Made by a program: the position numbers and the translations under genes. Under the pieces are notes generated by a model, which was not told the DNA's origin, did no database searches, and saw only the letters and a program-made list of their open reading frames with translations. DNA of 64,000 nt from Nyssa sinensis. Its lineage: Eukaryota; Streptophyta; Magnoliopsida; Cornales; Nyssaceae. Location: NCBI GenBank assembly GCA_008638375.1, contig CM018052.1, forward strand, positions 12,472,006 to 12,536,005, in the 5' to 3' direction. Shown here piece after piece: positions 1 to 11,313 of the stretch. Each line of letters opens with the position of its first letter. Position 1 is the stretch's first letter.

Positions 1-495
1 TCCATAATCGTAGTTAATTAGAAAACAAGCGATCTAACTAACCCTAACTACTAAACAACCCAAGACAAGCGCTAAAGATTTAATCTAGTAGCAGCCTTAA
101 AAATTAGAGTGATCGATGAAGGTAAACAACACAAGCACAAGCGGTTGCATTTAATTTAGTCGAACGTTCTTCCTAAGATCTAATAATTTCTGATGTAGCA
201 AATCATTAAATCTTAGTTGCTTCACAAATTAGAGGGATCAAAAAATTACGGATTTGATATCTAATCTAGCAGTAGATTGCAACGAATAATAAACTAGTAG
301 GCCTCCTAGCAATTAAACGAGACAATCATGAAAATAAGCACAGAAGAACATCCGATACTCAAAGCATAAATTGAACAATAAAAAAAAATTAGATCTCATA
401 GTTTTATTTATTCCGAGGTTTCCATTTCCTTCGACCAATTATAAAAGTTTAGCCACGCACGGCCATGAAAACTTGAAGAAGAAAATCAGAGAAGA

Positions 496-533
<38 letters not shown>

Positions 534-1010
534 GTGCGTGTGTGTGACGGTTTCTCTTAGAAGCCCCAATTAAAAATAAAATAATGTCCTAATATAACTA
601 GGAAAGTGGTATTTCATCTAGAATCTCACACTTGATCTGAAATTTCCAAAAAGAAATCGCGTGGACCCGTGCATTAGAATTTCGCGCAACCAAAAACGTT
701 AGTAGTGAAGGTACAAAAATTTCAAGCCCAATTTCAGCCTTGATTCAGCCCGAATCTCTCAAAATTCAAAACATGAAAGTTGTAGAAATGTTTCATGGCT
801 TTCCATAGCATCTGGAATTATCTCAATTGGAGCTCGGATACGAGAGTTATGTCCAGATTACGAAGTGATGTTGAAACTGTCCGAAAATTGTCCAATTAGC
901 GTTTTTTGCACTTAACGCCTCATTTGGCATCCTAAATCAAAATATAAGAATAATGAGTACATTTAGGCACCAATAAGTATAAAGGACTAAACATTAAGAA
1001 AAAAAAATAT
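1..1010. other. unassigned non-coding repeat-like DNA
   Basis: No convincing reading frame, RNA gene or LTR terminus is visible here. The stretch is AT-rich and contains a (GA)n tract. Its right edge abuts the gag scrap of element O near 1010, where homology to gag stops abruptly, so it is probably the end of another transposon that truncated O, or the product of a deletion. Confidence 0.4.
499..532. repeat. (GA)n microsatellite
   Basis: An uninterrupted run of alternating G and A, about 17 units, preceded by imperfect GA-rich sequence. Confidence 0.9.
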
Positions 1011-1395
1011 GATATTTTGCATTCTTATCAGAGTCTAGGATCTTGGTGATCTGATCTAGCCACTCCTCGACAACTAAAGGGTCAAGCTGTTCCACAAAGG
1101 TAGGAGGTCTCATCCTCTAGAACACTTTCATCATGAAGGTATCCTTAGTTTCACTACCTGTAGTCTGGGTCTCTTGTATGGTGGAAAAACACTCATGTGA
1201 AACGGCCGCCATGTCTCTAACGCCAATAGTCTGCTCCACCTCCTCAACCAGGGCAGGTATAAGAGCAATGGCCTCCTCAATTGTGCTATATGCAAGAGCA
1301 GTAGCTCGGGGCCTACTACACTGTGGTGGTACATCAGCTCTAGGCCTACCGCGCCTAGGTGCTACTGGTCTCGCAAGAGTTATCTTTCGTGGCAT
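1011..1395 (-). pseudogene. gag N-terminal fragment of element O (Ty3/gypsy, Del/Tekay-like)
   Basis: Reading the minus strand from an ATG at 1395, a basic N-terminus (start MPRKITLARP) is followed by acidic-hydrophobic sequence typical of the start of chromovirus gag. After a frame change near 1130, the frame reads RPPTFVEQLDP and EEWLDQITKILD, which matches the usual gag pattern 'RPPTF...EEWL...I'. Gag is the structural protein that packages element RNA in cytoplasmic particles. Only about 120 codons remain of a protein that normally exceeds 300. The rest is lost at about 1010. The position, just inside the primer-binding leader at 1396-1935, is the expected one. This is a dead fragment; the lineage call rests on recalled family motifs. 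Confidence 0.7.
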
Positions 1396-1935
1396 GAGTC
1401 TACAAGTCCCAGAAAAAAAAAAATTAATACCCCTTTTTCACAATAGACATAGGCATTTAAAAGAATCTCAGTCATGTTCCTATCAATAACTTTCACTTCA
1501 CAGGTAGTATGTATAACATGTCATAATGTACACTTAACAAATTCTTAGATATTACACATATCATGCATCTCACAGCACCAAATCACGTAATCATGCATCA
1601 TTGTATAGCATTAACTAACACATAATAACAACATGTCATGCTTCAAATATGAATAACCACATAACACACAAGGTCTTGCCACATAACCTACTAGATCCTA
1701 CCACATACCTCCTACAGTTCACATTAAGTCACACATCTTTCCTCTAGGGTCTCATGGTGTTCAACAACACCCCATCGTTGCTAGGTATTTTCAAACTAAA
1801 GTTCTAATATCTAGTTGTCAGATGTTACACATTACATAAGGTTTACAAAAATTTCAAATCATGCATCATAATCCCATTGTGTTCAACAACACCCCACGGT
1901 CTCTAGGTATTCGAACCTATGCTATGATACCACGT
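1396..1935 (-). other. 5' leader of element O with primer-binding site and a degenerate second copy
   Basis: Immediately inside the LTR end at 1936, positions 1921-1932 read on the minus strand as TGGTATCATAGC, one mismatch from TGGTATCAGAGC, the complement of the 3' end of initiator methionine tRNA used by many plant Ty3/gypsy elements. The adjoining leader (about 1862-1935) is repeated in degraded form at about 1740-1815, including the 'gttcaacaacaccc' block and a decayed primer-site/LTR-end junction. The same doubling occurs in element N. Nothing else is recognisable in this non-coding leader. Confidence 0.65.
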
Positions 1936-2217
1936 TGTCACGCCCCAAATTTTCATGAACCCAAGGAATGAGTGAAATTAATTAAGAAAAGAAAATGAAA
2001 GACAATTTAATGGATTCAATTAGACATACATTCATTTCATTCATCATATATATATATATATACATGTGAGGCACATTCAATAATTATATCCTACACGTCA
2101 TTTTAGGCTTAAGTCCTTAAATTACAAAAATATGCCTCAAGGGCGAAATATACTTCCAAGTTCATTCCCCTTCCTTTCTTCAAGACTTCATCAAGTCTCA
2201 AGTGCCAAAAGCATCAT

Positions 2218-2959
2218 CTGTAATATGATATCCCACGAATGGGTCAACGCAACTACTGGCAGACACAATGCTAATGGAAGAAACAAAATTAAGACGTGGC
2301 ATGTGCAAGTGCACATTTATGTCTACATGCCATTCAATTCATCAACACAATGCATTATCAATATGCATGACACACCCATGCAAACTCTATATCACACCCA
2401 TGTCTCACTTTACGGTCCTTCCCTGTTGGCATGAGTACCAATCGTATGTCTCACTTCACGGTACATCCCCATTGGCATGAGTACCAATGGCCAATTTTGG
2501 GTTTTTCACCACAGAATCTACACCCTCATAATGCACAGCACCAAGTGCTCAACCCACACAATGTTTCAAGGAATTACACCATGCCAATATGCTTTGATTC
2601 CACCATGCCATAATGCAATCTCAATGAAGCATTTTACCAACACATGAAGCATGCTGTAAATAATGCATCATATTTAAAACAATGATAGCATTTGAATCAC
2701 ATAGCTTCTTCCACATGCATGCATGTTATACACAATCAATTTAACACATGCTCAACTTATACATTCACAATCTCATCAATTCTCAAAGAACATAAATCAC
2801 ATACTGTACCAACACATGGAATATACACATAATCATGGTTCACGTTTAACACTTTACCAAACTCCCAAAGAGTAATAAGGGACACATAAGCACGTAAATA
2901 ATCAACATGGAAATTACTCCTAAACTTAATTATATTCCTTACTTAGCAAAATATCATAC
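2218..2959 (-). other. predicted LTR intron, LTR O
   Basis: On the minus strand a donor TAG|GTATGATATTTTGC ends an exon at 2960, and an acceptor ATATTACAG|ATGATG lies at 2218. Donor and acceptor sequences are nearly identical to those in LTRs N, P, P' and T. Prediction only; no transcript evidence. Confidence 0.45.
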
Positions 2960-4019
2960 CTAGACGGGTTTTCTTCAACCCTAGGAAGTTGTGTCCACTG
3001 TGTAGTCGAACCAATTGGTGAATAACGCAGTCCTCTTACTGTATCTGTCTAGAAGGTCAACCTGCCTTCCCCTTTCCTTTCGGTGTTCCTAAAATTCACA
3101 AAATATGTCTTAGTCTATTGTTACATGAATTTAAGCAATTCATCAAATTTTATGTCTCTTTACTATTGATATCTCCTTTACTTGAATAGACTCTACCATT
3201 AAATCTGGAACGTCGAACAAAGTCGATTTAGGCTTTCGCGGAATTCAATTTGGACATTTGTACTAAAAAGGGAAAAATGGTCATTTTACACTTTTACGGG
3301 TTCTTACTTCTCGAGACCTCTTTTTTCAAATCGAACTCCACGATTGAGTTCGAAATGCTTGAAATAATAAAAATTCACTATTCTTTTATTTTAATCGGAG
3401 TCCATTTGACTACTTTTCCACTTAGGGGCATTTTAGAAATTTTGCTTTATTTTTAATTCATTAATTAAATTAATATTTAATTTTGTGGGGTCATTTCATA
3501 ATTATTTAAAGTTCTAGGGTTTCTTTGTAATTACAAAATCAGTTGGGTAAAATCTGTGAAATCAGGAATTACTATTCCAAATCGGAATAACCAAACAGTG
3601 GATAGTCCTTAAAACAGGGATAAGATATCCCAATTCAATTTCAATCTCAATTTTAATATCTTATACCTGTTGCCAAACGGCCCTAATTCTCACTTAAGTT
3701 ATAAAGCAAAATGACACAGCTTCAGGGTTCTACATGTGCGGGTGGATCGTGTCACGCCCCGAATTCCAGCGAACCCGAGGCATGAGTAACGAGACAAAAA
3801 GAAATAAAATAATACAGGGATAAAAGATAATTAAGGACGATCACATACATTCTACATACTGTTCTGATGAATACATAAGGTCTGGTCCATTTCTTCACCA
3901 CATACAAAATAAAATACAGTCGCGGGGCTTATGCCCTTACACAATATCAAAAACGCCCTTTGGGCCTAACATAGTCCCTAATCAGATCATCTCCACGTCT
4001 CGTACAGCTGGAACATCAT

Positions 4020-4697
4020 CTGAAATGTTTGCCCCACTAAAGGGGTCAGCTCAACATGCTGGTACAATATAATGCTAATGCAAGAAACAAAACTAAGGTC
4101 GTGGCATGTGCAAGTGTACAGTTATTTCTATATGGCATTCGATATCATGATGGTAGCATATAAACAATATGCAGTATATGAGCTGTATGCGTGACACACC
4201 CATGCAACTCTATGCCACCCATGTCTCATGATACGGTCATTCTCCGCTGGCATGAGTACCGCCGCGTATGTTTCGCTTCACGGTCCGGAATCTGTCAAGC
4301 AGGCAAGTACCTATTGGCCGATTTTGGGTTTTTCACCACAGGATCTGCACCCTCATAATGCAAAGCACCAAGTGCTTACCCACGCCATGTCCAAAGAATC
4401 ACACTATGCCAATATGCTCTGATTTCATCATGTCATAATGTAATCTCAATGATGCATCTCATTCATACGTAAAGCATGCACTCAAGTACACAATTCATAA
4501 TATCAACAGTTCTTCAAAGCATATGATTCACACACTACACTAACACATGCGATATACACATAATCATCATCCAACTTAACAAGATAGCATGTAGCACATA
4601 AGCATGTGAACACTCAAGCAACAGGTGAACAATCAAGGCAGCAAAGCAAGTATTCCTAATCTCAATTCTATTTCTTACTTAGCACAATATATCGTAC
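4020..4697 (-). other. predicted LTR intron, LTR P
   Basis: Minus-strand donor ACCAG|GTACGATATATTG at 4697 and acceptor ACATTTCAG|ATGATG at 4020. These are at the same relative positions as the predicted introns in O, N, P' and T. Confidence 0.45.
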
Positions 4698-5589
4698 CTG
4701 GTAATCGATCTCAAACCGGAAAAGTATACTCGTAGTAAAGTGAGACCACCGTAAGAACACCGAAGGTCAGGTCACCTTCTCTTTGCCTTTCCGTGTCCCT
4801 AAAATTCATAACATGAAACTCAGTTTAATTGTTACTTGAATTATGCTATTCATCAAATTTTATGTCTTTAATTCATAAGTTTCTATTTTGCTAAATTAGA
4901 CTCTACCATTGAGTCCGGAACGTCAAAAAAAATAAGTTTAGGTTTTCGTAGAACTGAATTCGGACATCTGGGTTCAAAAGGGCAAAACAGTCATTTTGCA
5001 CTTTACACGGGTCCTTACATTTCATGACCTCTTTTCACAAATCGGACTCCACGGTTGAGTCCGGAATGCTCGAGATAATAAAGTTTCACTATTTGTTTAC
5101 TAAATTCGGAGTTCGTTTGACTGTACTTCAATTCAGGGGCATTTTGGTAATTTTATATGTTACTACGGGTCTTCTATTTTTCGGGACCCTGTCTCGTAAA
5201 ATGGACCTCACCATTGGCCTCAGAATGACCGAGATAGTCAAAATACACTAATGACTTGTCCCATTTGGACTCCGGATTATTTTAGAATATTTAATTAATT
5301 AATTAATTTATTAATTAATTTAATTATTATTTTATTAATATTTAAATCTGGTGGGTCTAATTGTAATTTCTCTAAAGTTTGGGGGTTAGAAGGTAATTTT
5401 CGAAAGTTCAGGATAGAATGGTAATTTTCAGAAAGTTCAGGGGCAATTTCGTAATTTGCAAAACCCTATTCTATATTCGGATAACCAAACAGGGGATAGG
5501 GTTAAAACTGGGATAGGATATCCCTGTCTCCAATTCAATTTTCAATTTCAATTTATTAAACATGCAACCAAACAGACCCATTTGGGTTT

Positions 5590-5787
5590 TTAATTTAAAA
5601 TAGGGAAGCGACACGTGGCAGGGGCGGTTCTGCCCCGCCCGAACCGGACCCGAACCGACCCGACCCAAGCCCGGATCAGCCCCCCCTTCTTCCCCGATTT
5701 TCCGGTGGTGAACCAGTAGGGTTCCGGCGCCTTCTCCGGCGCCGGCGACATTTCCCGATCATTTTTCTCTACTGTTTTCAATGCCAT
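5590..5787 (-). other. 65-codon frame conserved in LTR P and P'
   Basis: A minus-strand frame starts MALKTVEKNDREMSPAPEKA and ends with the segment RGRTAPATCR. The frame at 16964-17161 in LTR P' has the same length, the same start and the same RGRTAPATCR block; only the middle differs, as if by compensating small frame shifts. No domain is recognised. The GC-rich DNA that encodes it lacks chance stop codons, so the frame may be conserved by descent rather than by selection. It would lie in the transcribed leader of the LTR. Confidence 0.3.
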
Positions 5788-6951
5788 TTCCTTCCTCCCT
5801 TCCCAAGGACTCTAAATCTACCCTCCATTTTCATCAAGACCCACTCAACCGTCTCGAATAGGGGGTTTTAACAGCTCCGGCCGGTTTTTCGACGAGCTGG
5901 TTTTTCTTAATTTCTTGCTCGGTTCTCGACTGTTTTGGCTCATTTCTTTTTCTATCTTCTTTCTGCACTTCTTAGGATCATTTCTATCTCATTTAAACCA
6001 AGCTTAGCACATAAAATACCAAGTTCCAACTCATACAACCGAGACCTGCAACCTAGGTTTTCTCCCTAGTTTCTCAACCGTTTTCTATCATTCTTTTTGC
6101 ATTTAAAAGCTAAAATCATGCTTTATAAAACCCTACGGTTTAAACCAAACAAATCATGCTTTTTAAATTTAAAACAGAAGCACCCACTTACCTAAAATTT
6201 CTGTTTTTCTCCTTGGGGGTTGCTTCCTCTCACTTTTGTTCCTCTTGGTTACCTCTGTTCCTCTTGGTTACCTCTGCCCTTCAGAACTCTCTCTCTCTCC
6301 CTTGCTCTCAGTCTTTCCTTCCTTCTCTTTTCTTCCCACCCGAGACCAACACCCATATATCACTCAAACACCTCCATTTCTCTCCCTCGGTTACTCCCCC
6401 TTCACAGCCCCTTTTCTTGACTTCTCTCTCTCTTATCAGCCACCTTGTTCTCTTCCACCATGCAGCTTTGCATTTAATGCAAAGCTGCCCTACACTAGCC
6501 TATATATATATATATATATATCACTCATCACACACTAGACACACACTAAACACACACACTCCCTCACGGTCTGGTGCCCCCTCACCTAGTGCACACATGC
6601 ACTGTTAAATATATGTATATACCCATACATATTCATGCACATATATCACCCTACACATGTATACATACACACCATACATATACCATGCATATATATAACA
6701 TATGCATCAAGAATTTAATAATAATAATGATAATAATAATAAAACAATTAATAATAACCATGGAAATTTATATATTTAAAAAAAAAAAAATTCGGGTTAT
6801 TACAGATCGGGTCTGACCCAAACCCGAACCGTAGCCTATCCGACCCGAACCAAAAGCCAATCAGTGGCTTCTTCTCCGGTGGATGTCCGGTAGGATTCCG
6901 GTGTCCCTTCCGGCGACGGTGACTATTTTCGATCATATTTTTGCACCAATC

Positions 6952-7205
6952 GAACGTGTTTCTTTTCCATTTTCAATGGTTTCTCATTCCTAACTTCAGT
7001 TTTTTATTTAAGCTACTACAGCTTCTCAATCAGTGAGATTTCAGTGGGAAATCGGTTTTCCGGCGAGCCCTTTTTTGCGAACGTGTTTCTTTTCCATTTT
7101 CAATGGTTTCTCATTCCTAACTTCAGTTTTTTATTTAAGCTACTACAGCTTCTCAATCAGTGAGATTTCAGTGGGAAATCGATTTTCCGGCGAGCCTTTT
7201 TTTGC
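6952..7205. repeat. 127-bp tandem duplication in LTR O
   Basis: Two adjacent, almost identical copies (6952-7078 and 7079-7205), each beginning GAACGTGTTTCTTTTCC and containing 'cagtgggaaatcg.ttttccgg'. The near-identity suggests a recent duplication inside an old LTR. Confidence 0.85.
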
Positions 7206-7770
7206 TATGATTTCATCACTGTTTTCATTCTAGTTTTGTTCTAATACTTTTCTGCACTTCATATCATTAATTCCTTACTATTTAACTTGAGTTTAACACA
7301 CAAAATATCAAGAACTTGATCCTAACACCATGACCTGCAACTTAACTTTTCCTACTGATTTCTTACTCTTTTTCATTCATTCTTTTTGAAAATAATTCCT
7401 TATTTCATGCTTAATATGACCTCATTCTTAAAACCAATCATCATGCTTCAAAACTAAAAACAGAACCTAAACAGGACATACCCATTTCTGTATTTTTTTC
7501 TTGGTGTAGTTCCTCCCTTTTCTTCTTCCTCTTTCTTGGTTCACTTTCTGAACTCTCTCCTAATGCTCACAGCCCTCCCAATAATCATTTCTTTCTGTTT
7601 TTCTCTTTAACTTACACGTATATATCTATATACATCACAACTGCCCCCTCTCTCTCTCTCTCATCTGATTTCTCTTTCTCTCTCTACCTCAAACTTGTAC
7701 ACCATCATCATCTAGGTTGTTTTGTACACTTACTCTTTCAAATTCAGAACCCACACAATCACACGCAACA

Positions 7771-7804
<34 letters not shown>

Positions 7805-7919
7805 ACAGCACACACACACACACAACCCTTGTCACCTACTCACCTACTGCTTTCCTTTCCTTTTTCCTCTTTTCTGACTTCTTCCCTGTTCTCATTTAAT
7901 GCTTGATTGTATCTGGTGT

Positions 7920-7951
<32 letters not shown>

Positions 7952-8467
7952 TATACACACACCACACACTAACCGACACACACACAATCATCCAACACCC
8001 CTACACTAAACATATCCACTCACACATGCAACAGTATGCTTGCATGCTGGATGTATATATATCTACATGGATATTTGCATATCATATATATATAATTATG
8101 TTACTTTGTGTACACATATACATATATATACTTAATTACACACAGCCATACATTTATACATATTTATATACGTACATATGTATTAGATTCTGAGGGCACG
8201 CACATACACTCATTTTAATGAGCTTCGCGTATATGGTTACGTGTGCATGCATAGATTTACGTGTGTGCACATTTTACGAGCCATGGTTCTGGGTTGCTCG
8301 GGTGTTGCCCGGCACTGACTGTATAACTGACACTATTCACATTCCAAAATTGCATAGTCTATATAACATCATAATATAGAGTCTTAACAGCTCGGGTTAC
8401 AACTGGGTATTACACTACTCAACTTGTCTACCTCGGTTTACATGTTATCCCGGGTTGGGGTATTACA

Positions 8468-8527
8468 AATAGTACTCTACCAGCAAAACAAAAAAAAAAA
8501 TTATCCTCAATTTTTCAAATCTCTACA
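8468..8527 (-). repeat. terminal scrap of an N-like LTR
   Basis: About 60 bp resemble the outer end of LTR N at 22432-22496 ('caaaac...aattatcct.aatttttca...tctaca'). It is probably what remains of an N-type LTR into which element O inserted. Confidence 0.45.
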
Positions 8528-8900
8528 CTTGGATTATTGTGATCTAAATCATGCTATTCAAGTTCATGGTACTATGTTGTTGAATTTATTGATACAGAAT
8601 AGATGCATTGGAACATAGATCTTGTATATTGGTACTTTAGAGATATTTGGCGATTGATTATAGACGTGTTCTGTGACATATAGCTCTGTGGTACATAGAT
8701 GCATAGTATCTATATGAGTTGTATTCCCGAGGTGAAAAAGTTTTAAATTACGCTGCTCTGACCCTACATTTGGAATGTAACTCATCGGACAGTTCAGAAG
8801 TTTGCCTTTGGTTAGTTGCATTGTTGGTCAGCAAACCGGCAAGGTAGCTAACTGGCATCACGTCCTTGGGATCCATGTAGTAGGGTTTCGGGATGTGACA
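8528..8900 (+). repeat. 3' end of an M-family LTR (LTR-0)
   Basis: The 373 bp match the 3' end of LTR M-1: the segment from 'gagttgtattcccgag' through 'cgctgctctgaccctacattt' to 'cctttggtt' recurs at 22508-22600, and the piece ends GGGATGTGACA. It is followed directly by the body of another M LTR without the internal region, so a third M LTR once preceded M-1. Confidence 0.65.
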
Positions 8901-9599
8901 GTAATAATCAATATAGCCTCAAATACAGTAAGTCATAACGAGATTATTTTTCGAAGATATGAAATGAATCACCAAAATTGGAATATGCTTGAAAAATAAC
9001 TAACCCAGTCGACCGAGTACTGAGATGAATAAACGGGAAGACTTAATTTTGAAAATAATATAAAGTATGAACAGGCACCCAAAAATCAATAAAATAAATA
9101 ATAGTGAACCGAGTCCCGACTTTAAGCTAATTTTACCGGCATTTGATAATTTAATATTTACTGAGATAAAATATTAAATTAGGTAAGAAAGATCAAAAAA
9201 TATGCTTATACGCATAAACATGTATATATGGTCCCATATATTTAATGTGGAAAAAAAAAATATATATATATATATTTGTGAATACATGTGACAAGATATA
9301 TATAAATTTCAAATTAATACATGTATATACTTGTATATACATACGGCTTGATATGTATATAAAAATATGTGGTCAAGCTCTTAGAAGTGGCCAACATTGA
9401 CCAAAATATTAACTTATATATATATATATATCAAAGAAAAAAAAAAAAGCAAAAGCAGTAAAAAAGAAAACAAAAAGAAGCATGAAGCTCCAAGAGCTGA
9501 ATTACATGCCAGGAGTCGGTGCGTGTGAAAGCTTCTATCAACCTCAAGAAGCTGCTGGAAGCAGTTGAAAATCTGACAAAAGGGGCTGCTCTACAAATG

Positions 9600-9607
9600 T
9601 ATAAATA
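9600..9607 (+). promoter_or_regulatory. TATA box of LTR M-1
   Basis: TATAAATA just upstream of a (TA)n tract, conserved in LTR M-2 at 24444-24451. It is the likely LTR promoter, placing the captured B-box fragment about 0.65 kb into the transcript. Confidence 0.6.
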
Positions 9608-9611
9608 CAGT

Positions 9612-9646
<35 letters not shown>

Positions 9647-10288
9647 AGAAACAGGGAGAAGCTTGAAGCTTCCAGAGCATGGAAGAGAGTTGGTACTCTA
9701 TTCAGGAAAGCAGCTGAAGCTGCCGGAAGAGGGTGGCGGTGCAGCAGAGGGACGGAAGTGCAGAGGAGATCGCCCATTTGTGAGCGAACGTGGATGAGTT
9801 GAAGAAGCCAGAAATGAATGGTTCGGATCAGGACAATAGTGCGAATCAGTCATTGAAGAGGAAGAGAGCCTCATTTTGTCGAATCTCTGTATGTATTCAG
9901 ACTTTAAGTCTAACGACTGGTCCATGGAAGCCGTAGACTTTGCCAGTATGCTACAGGGTAAGGTACAGAGTAAGATGACAGTTCACTCTAATTTAGTTCT
10001 ATTGAAGGTTTTGATTTTCACAAGCAACTTGAACTGGAGTGTTTCACATTGGGCAAGTATGGGAGTTCCTTGGTGCTGGAATTGAATTCGGAGGTCTTGG
10101 GTGCGGACAGTTCAGTTTTTGTGGTCTGATTGCAGATTATTGGAAGGGTTCAAGTGATTTGGCTGTGAGGCTATGTAGAATTGAAGTTCCTAAGGTGGAG
10201 AACCTGACTGTGTTTTGTGAGACCATTGAGCTAATGTTTGACGAAGACTCTCTCTCTTTTCAAATCCATTCAGAAAGAAGTTGCAGAT

Positions 10289-10497
10289 ATGGTTAGCTCC
10301 AAACCGAGAACCGGAGCAGAGAGCATACCCTGCGACTTCGGCAATGAGCAGATTGCGGTTCTTTACTGCCAAGCCGATTCTGCCAAGCTTTGTTGTTCTG
10401 CGACCAACACGTCCACTCCGCCAACGCTCTCTCTGGCAAGCACCTCCGCTTGCAGATCTGTGACAATTGCTGTTCCACCATTTATATGTGTGTGTAG
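10289..10497 (+). pseudogene. captured B-box zinc-finger (BBX/CONSTANS-like) gene fragment, copy A
   Basis: From an ATG at 10289 the frame reads MVSSKPRTG, then a B-box: CDFG..., VLYCQADSAKLC. It then continues one base out of phase (from 10393) as FCDQHVHSANALS and QICDNC, and stops at TAG 10495-10497. BBX proteins are plant nuclear transcription regulators whose B-boxes bind two zinc ions through Cys/His/Asp. The order C-x2-C, C-x-A-D-x-A-x-L-C, CDxxVH and H...CDNC fits the first B-box of the COL9/COL14-15 type. One T is missing at about 10393, and the second cysteine of CDFC is Gly (GGC). Only the first exon's start is present; no second B-box or CCT domain follows. The fragment lies inside an LTR and has a second copy at 36817-37025 with the same frameshift. 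The family call is strong; the donor gene is unknown. Confidence 0.85.
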
Positions 10498-11313
10498 GCA
10501 GCTGTAAGAAGATTAAGAAGTATAGGCAGTAGAAGTTTGAAGCAAAGAAAAGGAGACAGAGAGAGGGGAACTGAAACAGGGAGAGAGGCAGCGGTAGTGG
10601 CAGTGGTGGTGGAAGACAGGGTCTGATGGCGGACAGGTTCTGTCGCTATCTCTTCTCTTCCGTTTTGGTTGCTGAGAAAACTGAAGGAAAGGAAAGCTAG
10701 AGTTTGAATTCTGAATTGGGATTTTGATGTGATTTTAGTGCTGCTGTTACTGCCTGTTTTGTTTAGTAAGAAAACAGAGGAAAGGAAAATAAAACTAAAT
10801 TTTGAGTTTTATGTTTAAAATGTTCTATGGCTTTCTGAAAAAAATGGACAAAGTTGCTGTTATATCAGAATTATACTGGTGATCGTCTAAATTTTGGTTT
10901 GACTGTTGAGCAAACAAAATCTGAAGGTTACAAAATCAGAGATACGGAAGCTGATTGTGATGCTGTTGATTTTAAGATGCAGGAGTAGTGCTAGAAAACT
11001 GACCAGTATGTGAGATGTTGAGCCGTTGCTGCTATCAGATGTCAATTGAAGGTTTGAGATATATGTTGTTATGTGATTGTGGCCAGAATCTGAAATTCAG
11101 CAGCTGGTATTGGTGGAGGGAATTGTGTAAGCAGCAGTTGCCATGACAGTCAACTGTGCAGGAGGTAGTTCCGGCTGGGCTTTAGTGGTGGCTTGGGTGG
11201 AAGCAAAAATCCCATAAGGAAGATATGGGAATTTGATTTGCTGCTTCACGGACTCCATGGACGACTCTTGAGGCAGATTTTGGGGATAATAGATTGGAGA
11301 ACTTCTTAAAAAG

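Larger units (their letters stand above)
3750..6804 (-). mobile_element. solo LTR P with target-site duplication GATCG
   Basis: The 3055-bp unit starts TGTCACGCCCCGAATTCC and ends AAATTCGGGTTATTACA, and is flanked by the direct repeat GATCG (3745-3749 and 6805-6809). There is no internal region, so it is a solo LTR left by LTR-LTR recombination. It is related to P' (15942-18957), which lies in the opposite orientation. Recognisable parts include the ACCCGAACC-rich GC patch near 5640-5690, a 65-codon minus-strand frame, three copies of the roughly 150-bp module at about 4880-5250, and the conserved block at about 4230-4390. It sits inside LTR O, so it is younger than O. Confidence 0.9.
1936..8467 (-). 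repeat. 5' LTR of element O, interrupted by solo LTR P
   Basis: Plus-strand termini are TGTCACGCCCCAAATT at 1936 and GGGGTATTACA ending at 8467, the inverted form of a TGTAATACC...GTGACA LTR. Removing insert P and one TSD copy (3750-6809) leaves about 3.47 kb, the size of the other LTRs here. The 1936-3749 half is recognisably similar to the LTRs of N and P (shared blocks near 2120-2300 and 2400-2560). No matching 5-bp duplication flanks it (CACGT versus AATAG), as expected for an internal-facing LTR whose partner lies outside the window. Joining the 6810-8467 half to this LTR rests on the TSD of P and is well supported. Confidence 0.7.

Noticed and set aside
6156..6608. 150-codon plus-strand frame with many Leu/Ser/Pro.
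   Set aside because: It lies antisense to LTR P in pyrimidine-rich leader DNA; the overlapping frames all look alike and share no motif with P'.
1931..8472. LTR O as a solo LTR.
   Set aside because: Flanks CACGT and AATAG do not match, and a primer site, leader and gag lie directly on its inner side, so it is a 5' LTR of a truncated element.
10289..10497. A functional BBX gene.
   Set aside because: Both copies are frameshifted in the first B-box, lack a second B-box and CCT domain, and have lost zinc-binding residues.
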